This document shows, piece after piece, positions 18,701 through 27,600 of a stretch of DNA of 64,000 bases. Numbering within the stretch: position 1 is the stretch's first letter; each line of letters starts with the position of its first letter. Both the position numbers and the translations under genes were made by a program. This DNA comes from Bacteroides graminisolvens DSM 19988 = JCM 15093 (GTDB lineage: Bacteria; Bacteroidota; Bacteroidia; Bacteroidales; Bacteroidaceae): positions 744,001 through 808,000 of the forward strand of contig NZ_ATZI01000001.1 in NCBI RefSeq assembly GCF_000428125.1, written 5' to 3'. The notes beneath the pieces were generated by a model, which was not told the origin of the DNA, made no database searches, and saw nothing but the letters and a program-made list of their open reading frames with translations.

Positions 18701-18731
18701 ATTCTTTTAAATGAAGAATTGAAAGCTAAGA

Positions 18732-19721
18732 ATGAATAAACTGATAAAAAAGAGCCTGAAGCTGATTTTACCGCTTCTTTTGGGAGGGTTCATACTCTTC
18801 TGGGTATACCGTGATTTTGATTTTGCCAGAGCAGGTAATGTACTAATTTTTGAAATGAACTGGTGGTGGATGCTCGTTTCTCTTATATTCGGCGTATTCA
18901 GTCATGTTTTTCGTGGCTGGCGCTGGAAACAAACCTTAGCACCGTTGGGAGCCTATCCCAAGACAAGCAACTGCGTTAATGCCATCTTTATTTCTTACGC
19001 AGCCAATTTGGTTTTGCCAAGAGTAGGCGAAGTGTCACGTTGCGGTGTACTGTCTAAATATGACGGAGTATCCTTTTCCAAATCGTTGGGTACTGTTGTT
19101 ACGGAGCGGCTCATTGACTCTTTATGTGTTATTTTGATTACCGCTGTAACCTTCATGCTCCAGCTCCCTGTTTTCAAACGTTTTTTTGAAGAAACAGGTA
19201 CCAATATGGATTCCATCGGAGAACTTTTTACCTCCGTGCATTTGTATATCATACTTTTTTGTCTCATAGGAATTGCCGTTTTGTTATACTATCTGGTACG
19301 CACCCTTTCTTTTTTTGAGAAAGTAAAAGGCATCGTTCTCAATGTATGGGAAGGTATTCTGTCTTTGCGACATGTAAAAAACATCCCATTATTCATTCTT
19401 TATACCTTTTTGATTTGGTTTTGCTACTTCATGCAATTCTATGTAGCCTTTTACTGCTTTGACTTTACCGCCGATTTAGGTATTCTGGCAGGACTGGTTA
19501 TGTTTGTGGGCGGTAGCTTTGCCGTTATTGTTCCCACCCCCAACGGAGCCGGACCGTGGCATTTCGCCGTTATTTCCATGATGATGCTTTACGGAGTCGA
19601 TGCCACAAATGCGGGAATATTTGCCTTGTTAGTACATGGTATTCAAACTTTTTTAGTAGTTTTGTTAGGAGTATATGGTATGGCGGCTTTGCCGTTTACA
19701 AATAAAAAGCAAAACGTATGA
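18732..19721 (+). CDS. Lysylphosphatidylglycerol synthase-like (UPF0104) membrane protein
   Basis: A 329-residue polytopic inner-membrane protein of the LPG_synthase_TM family, without the soluble aminoacyl-transfer domain of MprF. About eight hydrophobic segments are visible, such as LKLILPLLLGGFILFWVY and GILAGLVMFVGGSFAVIVP. Family motifs include FRGWRWK near residue 60, SYAANLVLPRVGEVSRC near residue 90, and PTPNGAGPWHF near residue 280. Relatives are proposed lipid flippases or transporters; the substrate cannot be read from the sequence. Its stop overlaps the pepD start by four bases, so the genes are translationally coupled. Confidence 0.85.
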   Translation: MNKLIKKSLKLILPLLLGGFILFWVYRDFDFARAGNVLIFEMNWWWMLVSLIFGVFSHVFRGWRWKQTLAPLGAYPKTSNCVNAIFISYAANLVLPRVGEVSRCGVLSKYDGVSFSKSLGTVVTERLIDSLCVILITAVTFMLQLPVFKRFFEETGTNMDSIGELFTSVHLYIILFCLIGIAVLLYYLVRTLSFFEKVKGIVLNVWEGILSLRHVKNIPLFILYTFLIWFCYFMQFYVAFYCFDFTADLGILAGLVMFVGGSFAVIVPTPNGAGPWHFAVISMMMLYGVDATNAGIFALLVHGIQTFLVVLLGVYGMAALPFTNKKQNV

Positions 19722-21175
19722 AAACAATTCAGTCATTAGCGCCACAAAACGTGTGGAAGCATTTCTATTCATTGACTCAAATACCCCGTCCTTCGGGTTA
19801 CATGCAGCCCGTAACAGATTTCTTGCTCAACTTCGGTAAGAAGTTAGGTTTGGAATCATTTACTGACGAGGTAGGCAATGTTATTATTCGCAAACCGGCT
19901 ACAGCCGGAATGGAGAACAGAAAAGGAGTCATTCTTCAGGCCCACATGGACATGGTGCCTCAGAAGAATAACGACACCGTTCATGATTTTGAGAAAGACC
20001 CCATTGAAACCTATGTTGACGGCGACTGGCTACGCGCTCGCGGCACCACATTGGGAGCCGACAACGGTTTGGGAGTAGCAGCCATACTTGCCATTTTGGA
20101 AGACAACACTCTGAAACACGGTCCACTGGAAGCACTTATCACCAAAGACGAAGAAACCGGCATGTACGGTGCATTCGGTTTGAAAGCCGGCACCTTGCAG
20201 GGTACCATTCTGCTGAATCTTGACTCCGAAGACGAAGGTGAATTATACATCGGTTGCGCCGGAGGTATGGATGTTACCGCCAGTCTGGAGTACAAAGAAG
20301 TAACTCCCGAAGAAGGAGATGTAGCCGTTAAAGTGACTTTAAAAGGTCTCAGAGGCGGTCATTCCGGTTTGGAAATCAATGAAGGCCGTGCCAATGCCAA
20401 TAAATTACTGGTACGCTTCCTCCGCGAAGCCGTTGCCAGCTACGAAGCCCGTTTAGCTAGCTGGGAAGGTGGAAATATGCGCAACGCCATTCCTCGCGAA
20501 GCCCATGCGGTAGTTACTATCCCAGCCGAAAACGAAGAAGAACTTCTGGAGCTGGTCAAATACTGCGAAGACCTCTTTAACGAAGAATATTCAGTTATCG
20601 AAACCCCAATAAGCTTCACCGCCGAGCGTGTTGAACTACCACAAGGAGAAGTACCCGAGGAAATTCAAGACAACCTTATTGGAGCTATCTTTGCTTGTCA
20701 AAACGGCGTGATGCGTATGATTCCTTCCGTACCCGATACGGTGGAAACCTCTTCCAACCTGGCTATTATTAGCATTAAAGACGGGAAAGCCGAAGTGAAA
20801 ATACTTGCCCGTAGCTCTAGTGACAGCATGAAAGAGTATCTCGTTACCAGCTTGGAGTCATGTTTCTCCATCGCAGGAATGAAGGTGGTGCTTTCCGGTG
20901 GTTATTCCGGTTGGCAACCCGATGTTGACTCCCCTATTCTTCATGCGATGAAAGCTTCTTACCAACAGCAGTTTGGTGTAGAGCCGGCGGTAAAAGTGAT
21001 TCATGCCGGACTTGAGTGTGGCATTATTGGGGCTAACGTGCCGGGGCTCGACATGATTTCTTTTGGTCCTACATTGCGCTCACCTCATTCACCTGACGAA
21101 AGAGCTTATATTCCTTCTGTTCCCAAGTTCTATGAGTTCTTGGTAGCCACTTTGGAACAAGTACCTTTGAAGTAA
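19718..21175 (+). CDS. pepD: Aminoacyl-histidine dipeptidase PepD (M20 family)
   Basis: Cytoplasmic zinc peptidase hydrolysing Xaa-His and other dipeptides. It is 485 residues, the usual PepD length. M20 metal ligands and catalytic residues are present: QAHMDMVPQ (H and catalytic D), LGADNGLGVA (D), TKDEETGMYGA (catalytic E and metal E), LNLDSEDEGE, and SFGPTLRSPHSPDE (C-terminal H). A lid or dimerisation domain lies between about 210 and 400. It overlaps the preceding membrane protein gene by ATGA and ends before a strong terminator. Confidence 0.95.
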   Translation: MKTIQSLAPQNVWKHFYSLTQIPRPSGYMQPVTDFLLNFGKKLGLESFTDEVGNVIIRKPATAGMENRKGVILQAHMDMVPQKNNDTVHDFEKDPIETYVDGDWLRARGTTLGADNGLGVAAILAILEDNTLKHGPLEALITKDEETGMYGAFGLKAGTLQGTILLNLDSEDEGELYIGCAGGMDVTASLEYKEVTPEEGDVAVKVTLKGLRGGHSGLEINEGRANANKLLVRFLREAVASYEARLASWEGGNMRNAIPREAHAVVTIPAENEEELLELVKYCEDLFNEEYSVIETPISFTAERVELPQGEVPEEIQDNLIGAIFACQNGVMRMIPSVPDTVETSSNLAIISIKDGKAEVKILARSSSDSMKEYLVTSLESCFSIAGMKVVLSGGYSGWQPDVDSPILHAMKASYQQQFGVEPAVKVIHAGLECGIIGANVPGLDMISFGPTLRSPHSPDERAYIPSVPKFYEFLVATLEQVPLK

Positions 21176-21196
21176 GAAGGAGATAAATTATAACAT

Positions 21197-21237
21197 AAAT
21201 AGGAGGAAAGCTGCGTTGTTTTCCTCCTATTTTTTAT
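21197..21237 (+). terminator. Terminator of pepD
   Basis: Perfect 13-bp stem: arms 21197-21209 (AAATAGGAGGAAA) and 21220-21232, loop of 10, followed by a T run. Confidence 0.85.
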
Positions 21238-21316
21238 GTTTAGGGCTTTTTATTTGATAGCGTTAAACTTTTATGCTTAACTCAATGTCTGGACAAAGTT
21301 AGCTATTTCATTATAA

Positions 21317-22327
21317 TTAAATTAATCCTTCTAAGCTTAAATAAGCAAATTGAATTTCATCATTCAAATTCATTATGATTCTATTATTATCATCATCATA
21401 ACAGAAGTCTACTATTTTATAACCAACATCTAACGTTTTCAAATAGTCACCATGTAAATCAAAAACCAATATCTTTGTAGGATTGTATTCATCAGAAAAA
21501 TTAGCGCCACCAGAATACGAAGCTAGTATCTTATCTTTGCAAAATATTACATCTCCGTAATGATGAACTCTGTTTGACTCTTTACTGTCCCATGAAGGCC
21601 CATAAACATTGCAAATCAAATCTCCGTTTAGGTTACAAATAGACATCAAGTCATGAAATGTATAGCATTCAACATATATATCATTTTCAATAGAGACAGC
21701 GAAACTTATCCTTTTTTTTGTTATATCGGGATGCTGGTATTTCATGCGCGCAAACTGCCCGGATTGCATATTCCATTTTGCAATATATTGTTTAAATGTA
21801 GATGTACTTGTGGGTTCTATCGCCAAAGCAAAAGATAATGTATCATTTACATATTGATACTCACTAGGAAACTGAACCGTATTCATTTCAATCTTAACCG
21901 TTGGCATATAATTGGGAAATGATAAGACACTATCTATGTCATAACTAAATATTTTCTGCTTCCCATGATCGGATACATAGAATTTATGCCTATTCTCATC
22001 CGTACCAATATGTCCAATTCTTGTAATTTCACCAGGTCCCTGACCCGCATACGCCGTACTAACCAAATACTTAAAATTATCTTTTCTAAATAGGTGTATC
22101 AACCTATCAGGAGAATTAAAATCAGCAATAATTACATAGTTCCCCAAAACACAAGGTCTGGCAATAGAACCTATTAAAACAGGATCTGTCTGGATCTCTG
22201 TGCCTAATGAATGTACATTGGTAATAACATCACGTTCTTTTTGATATATTTCTGTTTTTGTACTATTCGCACAGCTTTCCAAAACCAAAAGTAATAACAG
22301 ACCTAACAGGCTCTTAATATGATTCAT
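21317..22327 (-). CDS. 6-bladed beta-propeller lipoprotein (TolB-like)
   Basis: A 336-residue predicted lipoprotein. The N-terminus is a lipoprotein signal with C19 (LLVLESC). The rest matches the 6-bladed beta-propeller family frequent in Bacteroides. Its usual marks are visible: YVIIADFNSPDRLIHLF near the start of the propeller, YAGQGPGEITRIG, and repeated F-[YS]-x-x-D blade edges such as KFYVSDHGKQKIFSYD and KILVFDLHGDYLKTLD. Such proteins are often encoded beside small NVEALA peptides; no such peptide is visible here. No catalytic function can be assigned. It is in an AT-rich region with a composition unlike pepD. A -7 box is at 22378-22385. Confidence 0.8.
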   Translation of the reverse strand: MNHIKSLLGLLLLLVLESCANSTKTEIYQKERDVITNVHSLGTEIQTDPVLIGSIARPCVLGNYVIIADFNSPDRLIHLFRKDNFKYLVSTAYAGQGPGEITRIGHIGTDENRHKFYVSDHGKQKIFSYDIDSVLSFPNYMPTVKIEMNTVQFPSEYQYVNDTLSFALAIEPTSTSTFKQYIAKWNMQSGQFARMKYQHPDITKKRISFAVSIENDIYVECYTFHDLMSICNLNGDLICNVYGPSWDSKESNRVHHYGDVIFCKDKILASYSGGANFSDEYNPTKILVFDLHGDYLKTLDVGYKIVDFCYDDDNNRIIMNLNDEIQFAYLSLEGLI

Positions 22328-22377
22328 GTTATTTATATATTTCAGATTAAAGGTTTATAATCTTATTTGTATTTTTA

Positions 22378-22385
22378 CAAAGCTA
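22378..22385 (-). promoter_or_regulatory. -7 promoter element of the propeller lipoprotein gene
   Basis: The reverse strand reads TAGCTTTG, about 50 bp upstream of the ATG at 22327. Confidence 0.45.
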
Positions 22386-22765
22386 TCTGAAATAAATGAA
22401 GTTCCTAAGCATTAATCCTGAAAATACATGACCAACAGCATTTTTATTAACTTTGCAAGCACTGCTTCTATTGTTCCACAGTATTAAGAAAAAGATTCAA
22501 ATATCTATAAAATGTTTATAATAAAACGATTCATTACATGCTTCAGTTATTATTATCAATTTACCTTCAGAAATATCATATCAGATTGTTATGTCACAAT
22601 AAATAACAGTTCGAAATAGCAAAGAGTTTTTGGAGTATTATTAAAGACTAGGCTTTCTTTATATTTATGCCATAGTTTTTCCTATAAATGCATGCTCCAG
22701 ATTATTGTGTGTCTCATATCTCAACTTTCTAAGTATAGTTACCCACATGTTATATTTTCAATATG

Positions 22766-22796
22766 GAGGGATACCATGCGGTATCCCTCTTTTTTG
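22766..22796 (+). terminator. Strong terminator with no obvious upstream gene
   Basis: Perfect 10-bp stem GAGGGATACC / GGTATCCCTC (22766-22775 and 22780-22789) with loop ATGC and a T6 tail on the + strand. The minus-strand lipoprotein stop at 22803 is adjacent, but the T run is on the plus side. It may serve that gene as a bare hairpin, or end a plus-strand transcript. Confidence 0.7.
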
Positions 22797-22802
22797 ATTG
22801 AA

Positions 22803-23495
22803 CTAATATCCCATCTTTGCTTTTAAACCATCCAATATTGCAGCTCCATTTGCGTACATTTTTTTTAATCCCATATATTCACTATTTCCCTCCCACATAG
22901 TTCCATTTTTTAAAGACAATATTCTTTCTGAAAAAGAATCATTCTGATATGGTTTTTGAATTTTTACTTTTGAAATCAAATCCTGATCTTTTAATAGATT
23001 TTTTAAGAAAAGTTGTAATTTCTCATTTTGATAGTTTTTATATAAAGAGGTTGATACAAAGTCATCCGGGAAGATAAATCGTTCAAAAATTTCTTGGTCT
23101 ATATCGCCATTTTTAAATAATGGCACTACAGAGTATAACAAATCAACATAATCATCAATATGTAAATTATATAAGAGATATGGAATGTCATAATCAATTA
23201 AGTCATACCTTTTAAAAGATTTATCTGTTAATAGATTCAAAATGTCGTCTTTATATAATTTAGTATCTGTCAGAAATTGAGGTGCTACTGTGTTGACGAC
23301 TTTAAAGAAATGCATAGTATGTCCTATAAGTTCTTCAAACAATCTGTTCTTCTCCATGTAATCATTATGAGCTTGCATCTTGCCCGAAATAACTTGAAAA
23401 ATCTCATGAACTTTATTTGTTTTAGGATTGTGATTTTCTATCTTAGCTGAGCAACATGGGAGTAAAATCCAAAAAATTAATATATACTTTTTCAT
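22803..23495 (-). CDS. Hypothetical lipoprotein
   Basis: A 230-residue protein that I do not recognise. It begins with a lipoprotein-like signal, MKKYILIFWILLPCC, with C14 or C15 as the likely lipidated cysteine. The mature part is charged and probably helical, with repeated D/L/Y-rich segments (IDYDIPYLLYNLHIDDYVDLLY). No cysteine pair, metal site or nucleophile motif stands out. The gene is AT-rich, has no close neighbour on its strand, and lies in the insertion-like region between pepD and the galactan PUL. Coding status is supported by the continuous frame and the signal peptide only. Confidence 0.55.
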   Translation of the reverse strand: MKKYILIFWILLPCCSAKIENHNPKTNKVHEIFQVISGKMQAHNDYMEKNRLFEELIGHTMHFFKVVNTVAPQFLTDTKLYKDDILNLLTDKSFKRYDLIDYDIPYLLYNLHIDDYVDLLYSVVPLFKNGDIDQEIFERFIFPDDFVSTSLYKNYQNEKLQLFLKNLLKDQDLISKVKIQKPYQNDSFSERILSLKNGTMWEGNSEYMGLKKMYANGAAILDGLKAKMGY

Positions 23496-23679
23496 ATCTT
23501 TTATCGTTTTAGTTTATTCTTTCCCGACATATCTACGGATTATCATTTTATATCTATCAGTGAAGTAACTCATATTTCTAATATAACAAGCGTATCGATG
23601 AAAAATATTATATACTTAATAGATCTTTTGCTTAAATAGGATTCCCTGAATAAATCAATCGGGCAAAGTTGCTCAGCTG

Positions 23680-23729
23680 GCAAATCTCGGCATCGGCAGA
23701 CACTTTCTCTAATAACTGCCGGGATTTGC
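23680..23729. repeat. 13-bp inverted repeat
   Basis: GCAAATCTCGGCA (23680-23692) and TGCCGGGATTTGC (23717-23729) pair with one G-T. It sits at the distal end of the transposase remnant and may be a terminator without a T run or a piece of an element end. Confidence 0.45.
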
Positions 23730-23915
23730 TATTAATTCCAGCATCCCAAACAGGATACAAAGAAGTCCCTTGAGAACTTGATACTCCCCCGTTGTCAATT
23801 CTTTGGGCGGCCTACCCAATGGCTTCCCCATGCCCTCAATTCCCATATCTTTCATCAGCTTTCGATTTCCCACGCACAATGGGCGGATATGTGACTAGAG
23901 TATGCTTATGGTCAC
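23730..23915 (-). pseudogene. Degenerate transposase fragment
   Basis: The minus-strand frame reads RPLCVGNRKLMKDMGIEG then MGKPLGRPPKEL, which resembles the GKPLGRPPK segment typical of IS1182/IS5-like transposases in Bacteroides. It is interrupted upstream by an in-frame TAG and, after the motif, diverges and stops within about 30 codons. No terminal inverted repeats or target-site duplication could be paired. The motif is short, so the family assignment is tentative. Confidence 0.4.
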
Positions 23916-24039
23916 GTAGTAGAACTAATTTTACAAATTTATCCCTTGAGATCATGAATCAGACAAATCCTGTCAAGAGCAGATTTATGCATTATTAACT
24001 AATAAACTGGGAAGCAACAAGGAGCGGCAAGACTTTGGT

Positions 24040-24080
24040 AAAACATAACCAACTTTTAGAAAAACATAACCAACTTTTTC
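24040..24080 (+). repeat. Direct repeat, two copies
   Basis: The unit AAAACATAACCAACTTTT occurs twice in about 41 bp, separated by two or three bases. Confidence 0.7.
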
Positions 24081-24126
24081 AAAAAGATAACGAGCAATTT
24101 TAAATCATAAACCGTCTTTTGGGTCA

Positions 24127-24162
24127 TGAGCAACCGTCTTACGGCCATCACACGGTTGCTCA
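24127..24162. repeat. Perfect 11-bp inverted repeat (hairpin)
   Basis: TGAGCAACCGT (24127-24137) and ACGGTTGCTCA (24152-24162), loop 14 nt. A smaller hairpin CGGTG/CACCG follows at 24187-24201, and ATCATAAACCGT occurs on both sides of the structures (near 24105 and 24212). Confidence 0.7.
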
Positions 24163-24235
24163 GGAACCTTTTGCTACCGTGCGAACCGGTGCAAGACACC
24201 GTGTTAATGCAATCATAAACCGTTAAGACATAAAA

Positions 24236-24263
24236 AAAGGCAAGAATATGAACTCCTGCCTTT
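24236..24263. terminator. Terminator-like hairpin
   Basis: AAAGGCA (24236-24242) and TGCCTTT (24257-24263), preceded by an A run. On the minus strand the A run becomes a T run, so it would best stop minus-strand transcription. Modest stem. Confidence 0.4.
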
Positions 24264-24500
24264 GCGCCTATAATAATTTGAATATACTATAAGGTTATAA
24301 GTACAAAGATAATACATTATACTGTCAATTCCAAATCATTGTGGTCCTTTTATCAGGTTATTATTAGGGCACAAACCGTGGTGTTTCGAATGTAACGAAA
24401 ATAGCCAATCCGCAAAATAAATACATAAAGGAACCAACAAAAATCCCTATATACAAACAATAAACAGATATATGCTTATAAGGAAACATCGCCAAAAAAG

Positions 24501-24604
24501 TTGGTGATACTTGGTGATACTTGGTGAGGCTTTTTTTTAGCCAAGTGTCACACATAAAAAACTGATAATCAATTCATTGCAAGATTGGTGATACTTGGTG
24601 ATAC
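24501..24604 (+). repeat. TTGGTGATAC tandem repeats upstream of the HTCS gene
   Basis: Two clusters of a 10-bp unit. TTGGTGATAC is at 24501 and 24511, followed by TTGGTGAGGC at 24521; the exact unit recurs at 24585 and 24595. An inverted near-copy, CCAAGTGTCAC, is at 24541-24551. The second cluster ends 50 bp before the -7 box of the regulator gene. Confidence 0.8.
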
Positions 24605-24653
24605 TTTATTTCTATCATTTTATGAGGGAAAAAGCATATTTCCAAAATAAATG

Positions 24654-24661
24654 TATCTTTG
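24654..24661 (+). promoter_or_regulatory. -7 promoter element of the HTCS gene
   Basis: TATCTTTG, an exact TAnnTTTG match, 26 bp before the ATG at 24688. Confidence 0.6.
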
Positions 24662-24687
24662 TGTGGTACTAGGAATATGCACTGCTT

Positions 24688-27600
24688 ATGAATAAAAAGG
24701 GTTATTACATATTGTTTCTGCTCTGCTTCATGCTTCTGCCCCATCTGCACGGGCAAAGAAACAGTTACCAGCTGTTTGAAAACATCGGTTTGGGACCGGA
24801 GGCATCTGTCACGAACTGTTTTCTGCAAGACCGGCAGGGCATTATCTGGATTGGGTCCAACAAAGGTTTATTCAGTTACGATGGTTATTCCGTACAGGCT
24901 CATCTGGGGGCGGGGAAGGCCAACAATGCATGGATATATTGCGGGGTCATCATCGACCAAACGTATCTGTATCTGGGAACCGACAACGGCATGCTTATTT
25001 ATAACTACAAAACCGACCAGTATGAAACGCCTGCCATCTCTTTCCCGAAAGATTTCCGAAGCATGGCACTGCAGGGCGATCATCTCTGGATTGGCACGCT
25101 CAACGGACTGTTTGTGTATCACATCAGGAATCATACGTTGAAGCAGTTTGATACAAAGAGGTACAAAGGGCTCACGCACTCGGCCGTTTATTCGATTATA
25201 CATACCACCGATAATCACATCTACGTGGGCACGTACAACGGTCTGTCGCGCTACATTGTTGCCGAGGATCGTTTTGAACCGGTGAATCTTCCGGCAGCTC
25301 CGGGCAAAAAGAATCTGTTTATCAATTCGTTGCTGGAAGATGTGTCTCGTCAGTGTATCTGGATTGGCACGGAAGGCAGTCTGTTTAAATATTCACCAAG
25401 TAACGGGCAGGCGGAGCAAATTGAGAGTGTGCATGCCAATTCCATCAAATCACTTGCGCTCGATGCCAAAAAAGATTTGCTCATCGGAACGGACAACGGA
25501 CTGTATGTGTACCACGAAAAGAAGGCTGTGCTGCATGCCTTGCATGATTCGCGCAACAGGCAGTCATTGGCCGATAATATTGTTTGGAACATCTTTGCCG
25601 ACCGGGAGCATAACATTTGGTTGGGCACCAATTACGGCATATCGCTGTCACGCAACAACAGTGCGTTCCAATACATTCCCATCGCTCAAATAACCGGTAC
25701 GGGAGAAGGGAACCAGTTTTTTTCACTCTACAAAGATGTGCAGGGTTGGTATTGGCTGGGGGGAAGCAACGGAATTATCCGTACCAAGAGTCCGGCCGAC
25801 AACCTACCGGATGCCATCTGGTATAACATGGGCGATGCGCTTTATCACCTGCCGCACAACCGCATCAGGCACATCTATCAGGACAGCAGTAACGACTTGT
25901 GGATTGCAACAGACGGTAGCATCAACCGCTATGATTACCGGCAGAAAAGATTTATTCATTATAACATAACCGATAAAACGGGCAAGTACAATGCCAACTG
26001 GGCGTATCACCTGATGGAAGATGGGCAGGGTAACTTGTGGGTTGCCACTTGTCTGGGAGGTATTTTCATTGTCAACAAAGAGAAGCTGATGAAAAGTCAG
26101 TCGGAAACGTACGTAGCCGAATATAACTTCACCACCAAAGACGGGTTATCGGGCATGTTCATCAATCAGCTTTTGCCCGATAAAGAAGGAAATGTATGGG
26201 CTTTGTTATACAACAACGGAATTGACAAAATCAATATCCGGACTCGTCAAATTACGCATGTAAAAACGGACTTGCCTACCAGAAATAATAAACCGAATTA
26301 TCTGCTGGCCGACAAAGAGGGTCATATCTGGGCGGGCTTTCGGGGTGGCGTGCTTCGCATGAATCCGCGTAGCAACGAGATTCAGCCGGTGTATCTGGGT
26401 AGTTTCAGTAACAACGAGATTTTGTCGATGCTCGAGGTGGAGAATAACATCTGGATTTCGGCATCCAATGGTTTTTGGGTGGTTAACAAGAAAACACTGG
26501 CCCCGCGCCGGCTCGACTTTACGAGCAGACGTTTCACCAGTATGTTTTATGATCGGGAACTGCGGCAAATCTATTTGGGAGATGTTGACGGAATAGCCAT
26601 TACTTCGCCCGATGTGCTTAACATGCACCCCACGACTCGTTCCATTGTAGCCACCGCGCTTTATATCAACGGGCTTCTCAGCGAGCAAACCGGCGAAGGA
26701 AGCATTCGTTATGCACGTAACATCAGTCTCAATCATCAACAGAATAACCTGGCTATTGAGTTTTCCGATCTTCCTTTTTCACTCGAAGAGAAGAATAAGT
26801 TTGTTTACCAGCTGAAAGGGGTCGATGCCGGTTGGCATTTGCTTGATCCTAACAGCAACCGGATTACCTACAACAACCTCAACCCGGGCAGTTATGTGCT
26901 GCACATCAGCAAGATTGATGCCAACGGAAATCCGGCCGAACAGGCTTACACGCTGAACGTTCACGTCAGTCCGCCGTGGTATTACACCACATGGGCTAAA
27001 TTGTTTTATTTCCTGCTGGGCGTGGGACTCATTTTGTGGGCTGTTAATTTCTTCCGCATGAAGAACCGTCTGCGGATGGAACGAATGGAGAAAGCCAAAA
27101 TCATGGAGCAGTCCCGACAGAAGATTGACTTCTTTACCAACCTGTCACATGACTTCAAAACTCCGCTCAGCCTCATCATTGCTCCGGTAAGCAGGCTGTT
27201 GCCCGAAATCAGCAATCCGCAGGAGAAGAAGGTATTGGAGGGTATTCAGCGCAATGCCATGAAGATCAACTCTTTGGTGCATCAGGTGCTCGACTTCAGC
27301 AGAATTGACGGCAACGCTAACACGTTTCTCATTTTGTCGCACACGGAAATGGTATCTTTCACACGCAACCAGTTTCAATCTTACGAAGAACTGGCCAAAG
27401 AGAAGAACATCACGCTTCGTTACGAAACAAACCGGGAGGAGTTGTTTGTCAACATTGATATCATCAAGTGGGAGTCCATACTTCACAACCTGCTTTCCAA
27501 TGCACTGAAGTATACACCGGCCGGTGGCAGCATCTCTCTTTCGCTGAACTACAAGGAAACTGAACAGGAGCTTGCCATCAGTGTGAGCGACACGGGTATC

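Larger units (their letters stand above)
22328..22802. other. Gene-poor intergenic region with promoter-like and terminator elements
   Basis: A 475-bp AT-rich stretch. It holds the -7 box of the propeller gene, a plus-strand -7-like TAACTTTG (22448-22455), a 35-codon frame (22512-22619, poor ribosome binding site) and a perfect terminator at 22766-22796. No recognisable protein is present. Confidence 0.5.
23496..24687. other. 1.2-kb region of remnants and repeats before the HTCS gene
   Basis: There is no intact gene of known family. From left to right: an inverted repeat (23680-23692 / 23717-23729), a decayed transposase fragment, two copies of a 17-bp direct repeat (24040-24080), an 11-bp perfect hairpin (24127-24162), a terminator-like hairpin (24236-24263), a 63-codon hydrophobic frame on the minus strand (24364-24555), TTGGTGATAC tandem repeats and the HTCS promoter. 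Confidence 0.6.

Noticed and set aside
23792..23998. 68-codon plus-strand gene
   Set aside because: The opposite strand carries the transposase-like GKPLGRPPK motif, and the plus-strand frame has no recognisable features.
24501..24604. CRISPR array
   Set aside because: The units are 10 bp in direct tandem without spacers, and there are no cas genes.
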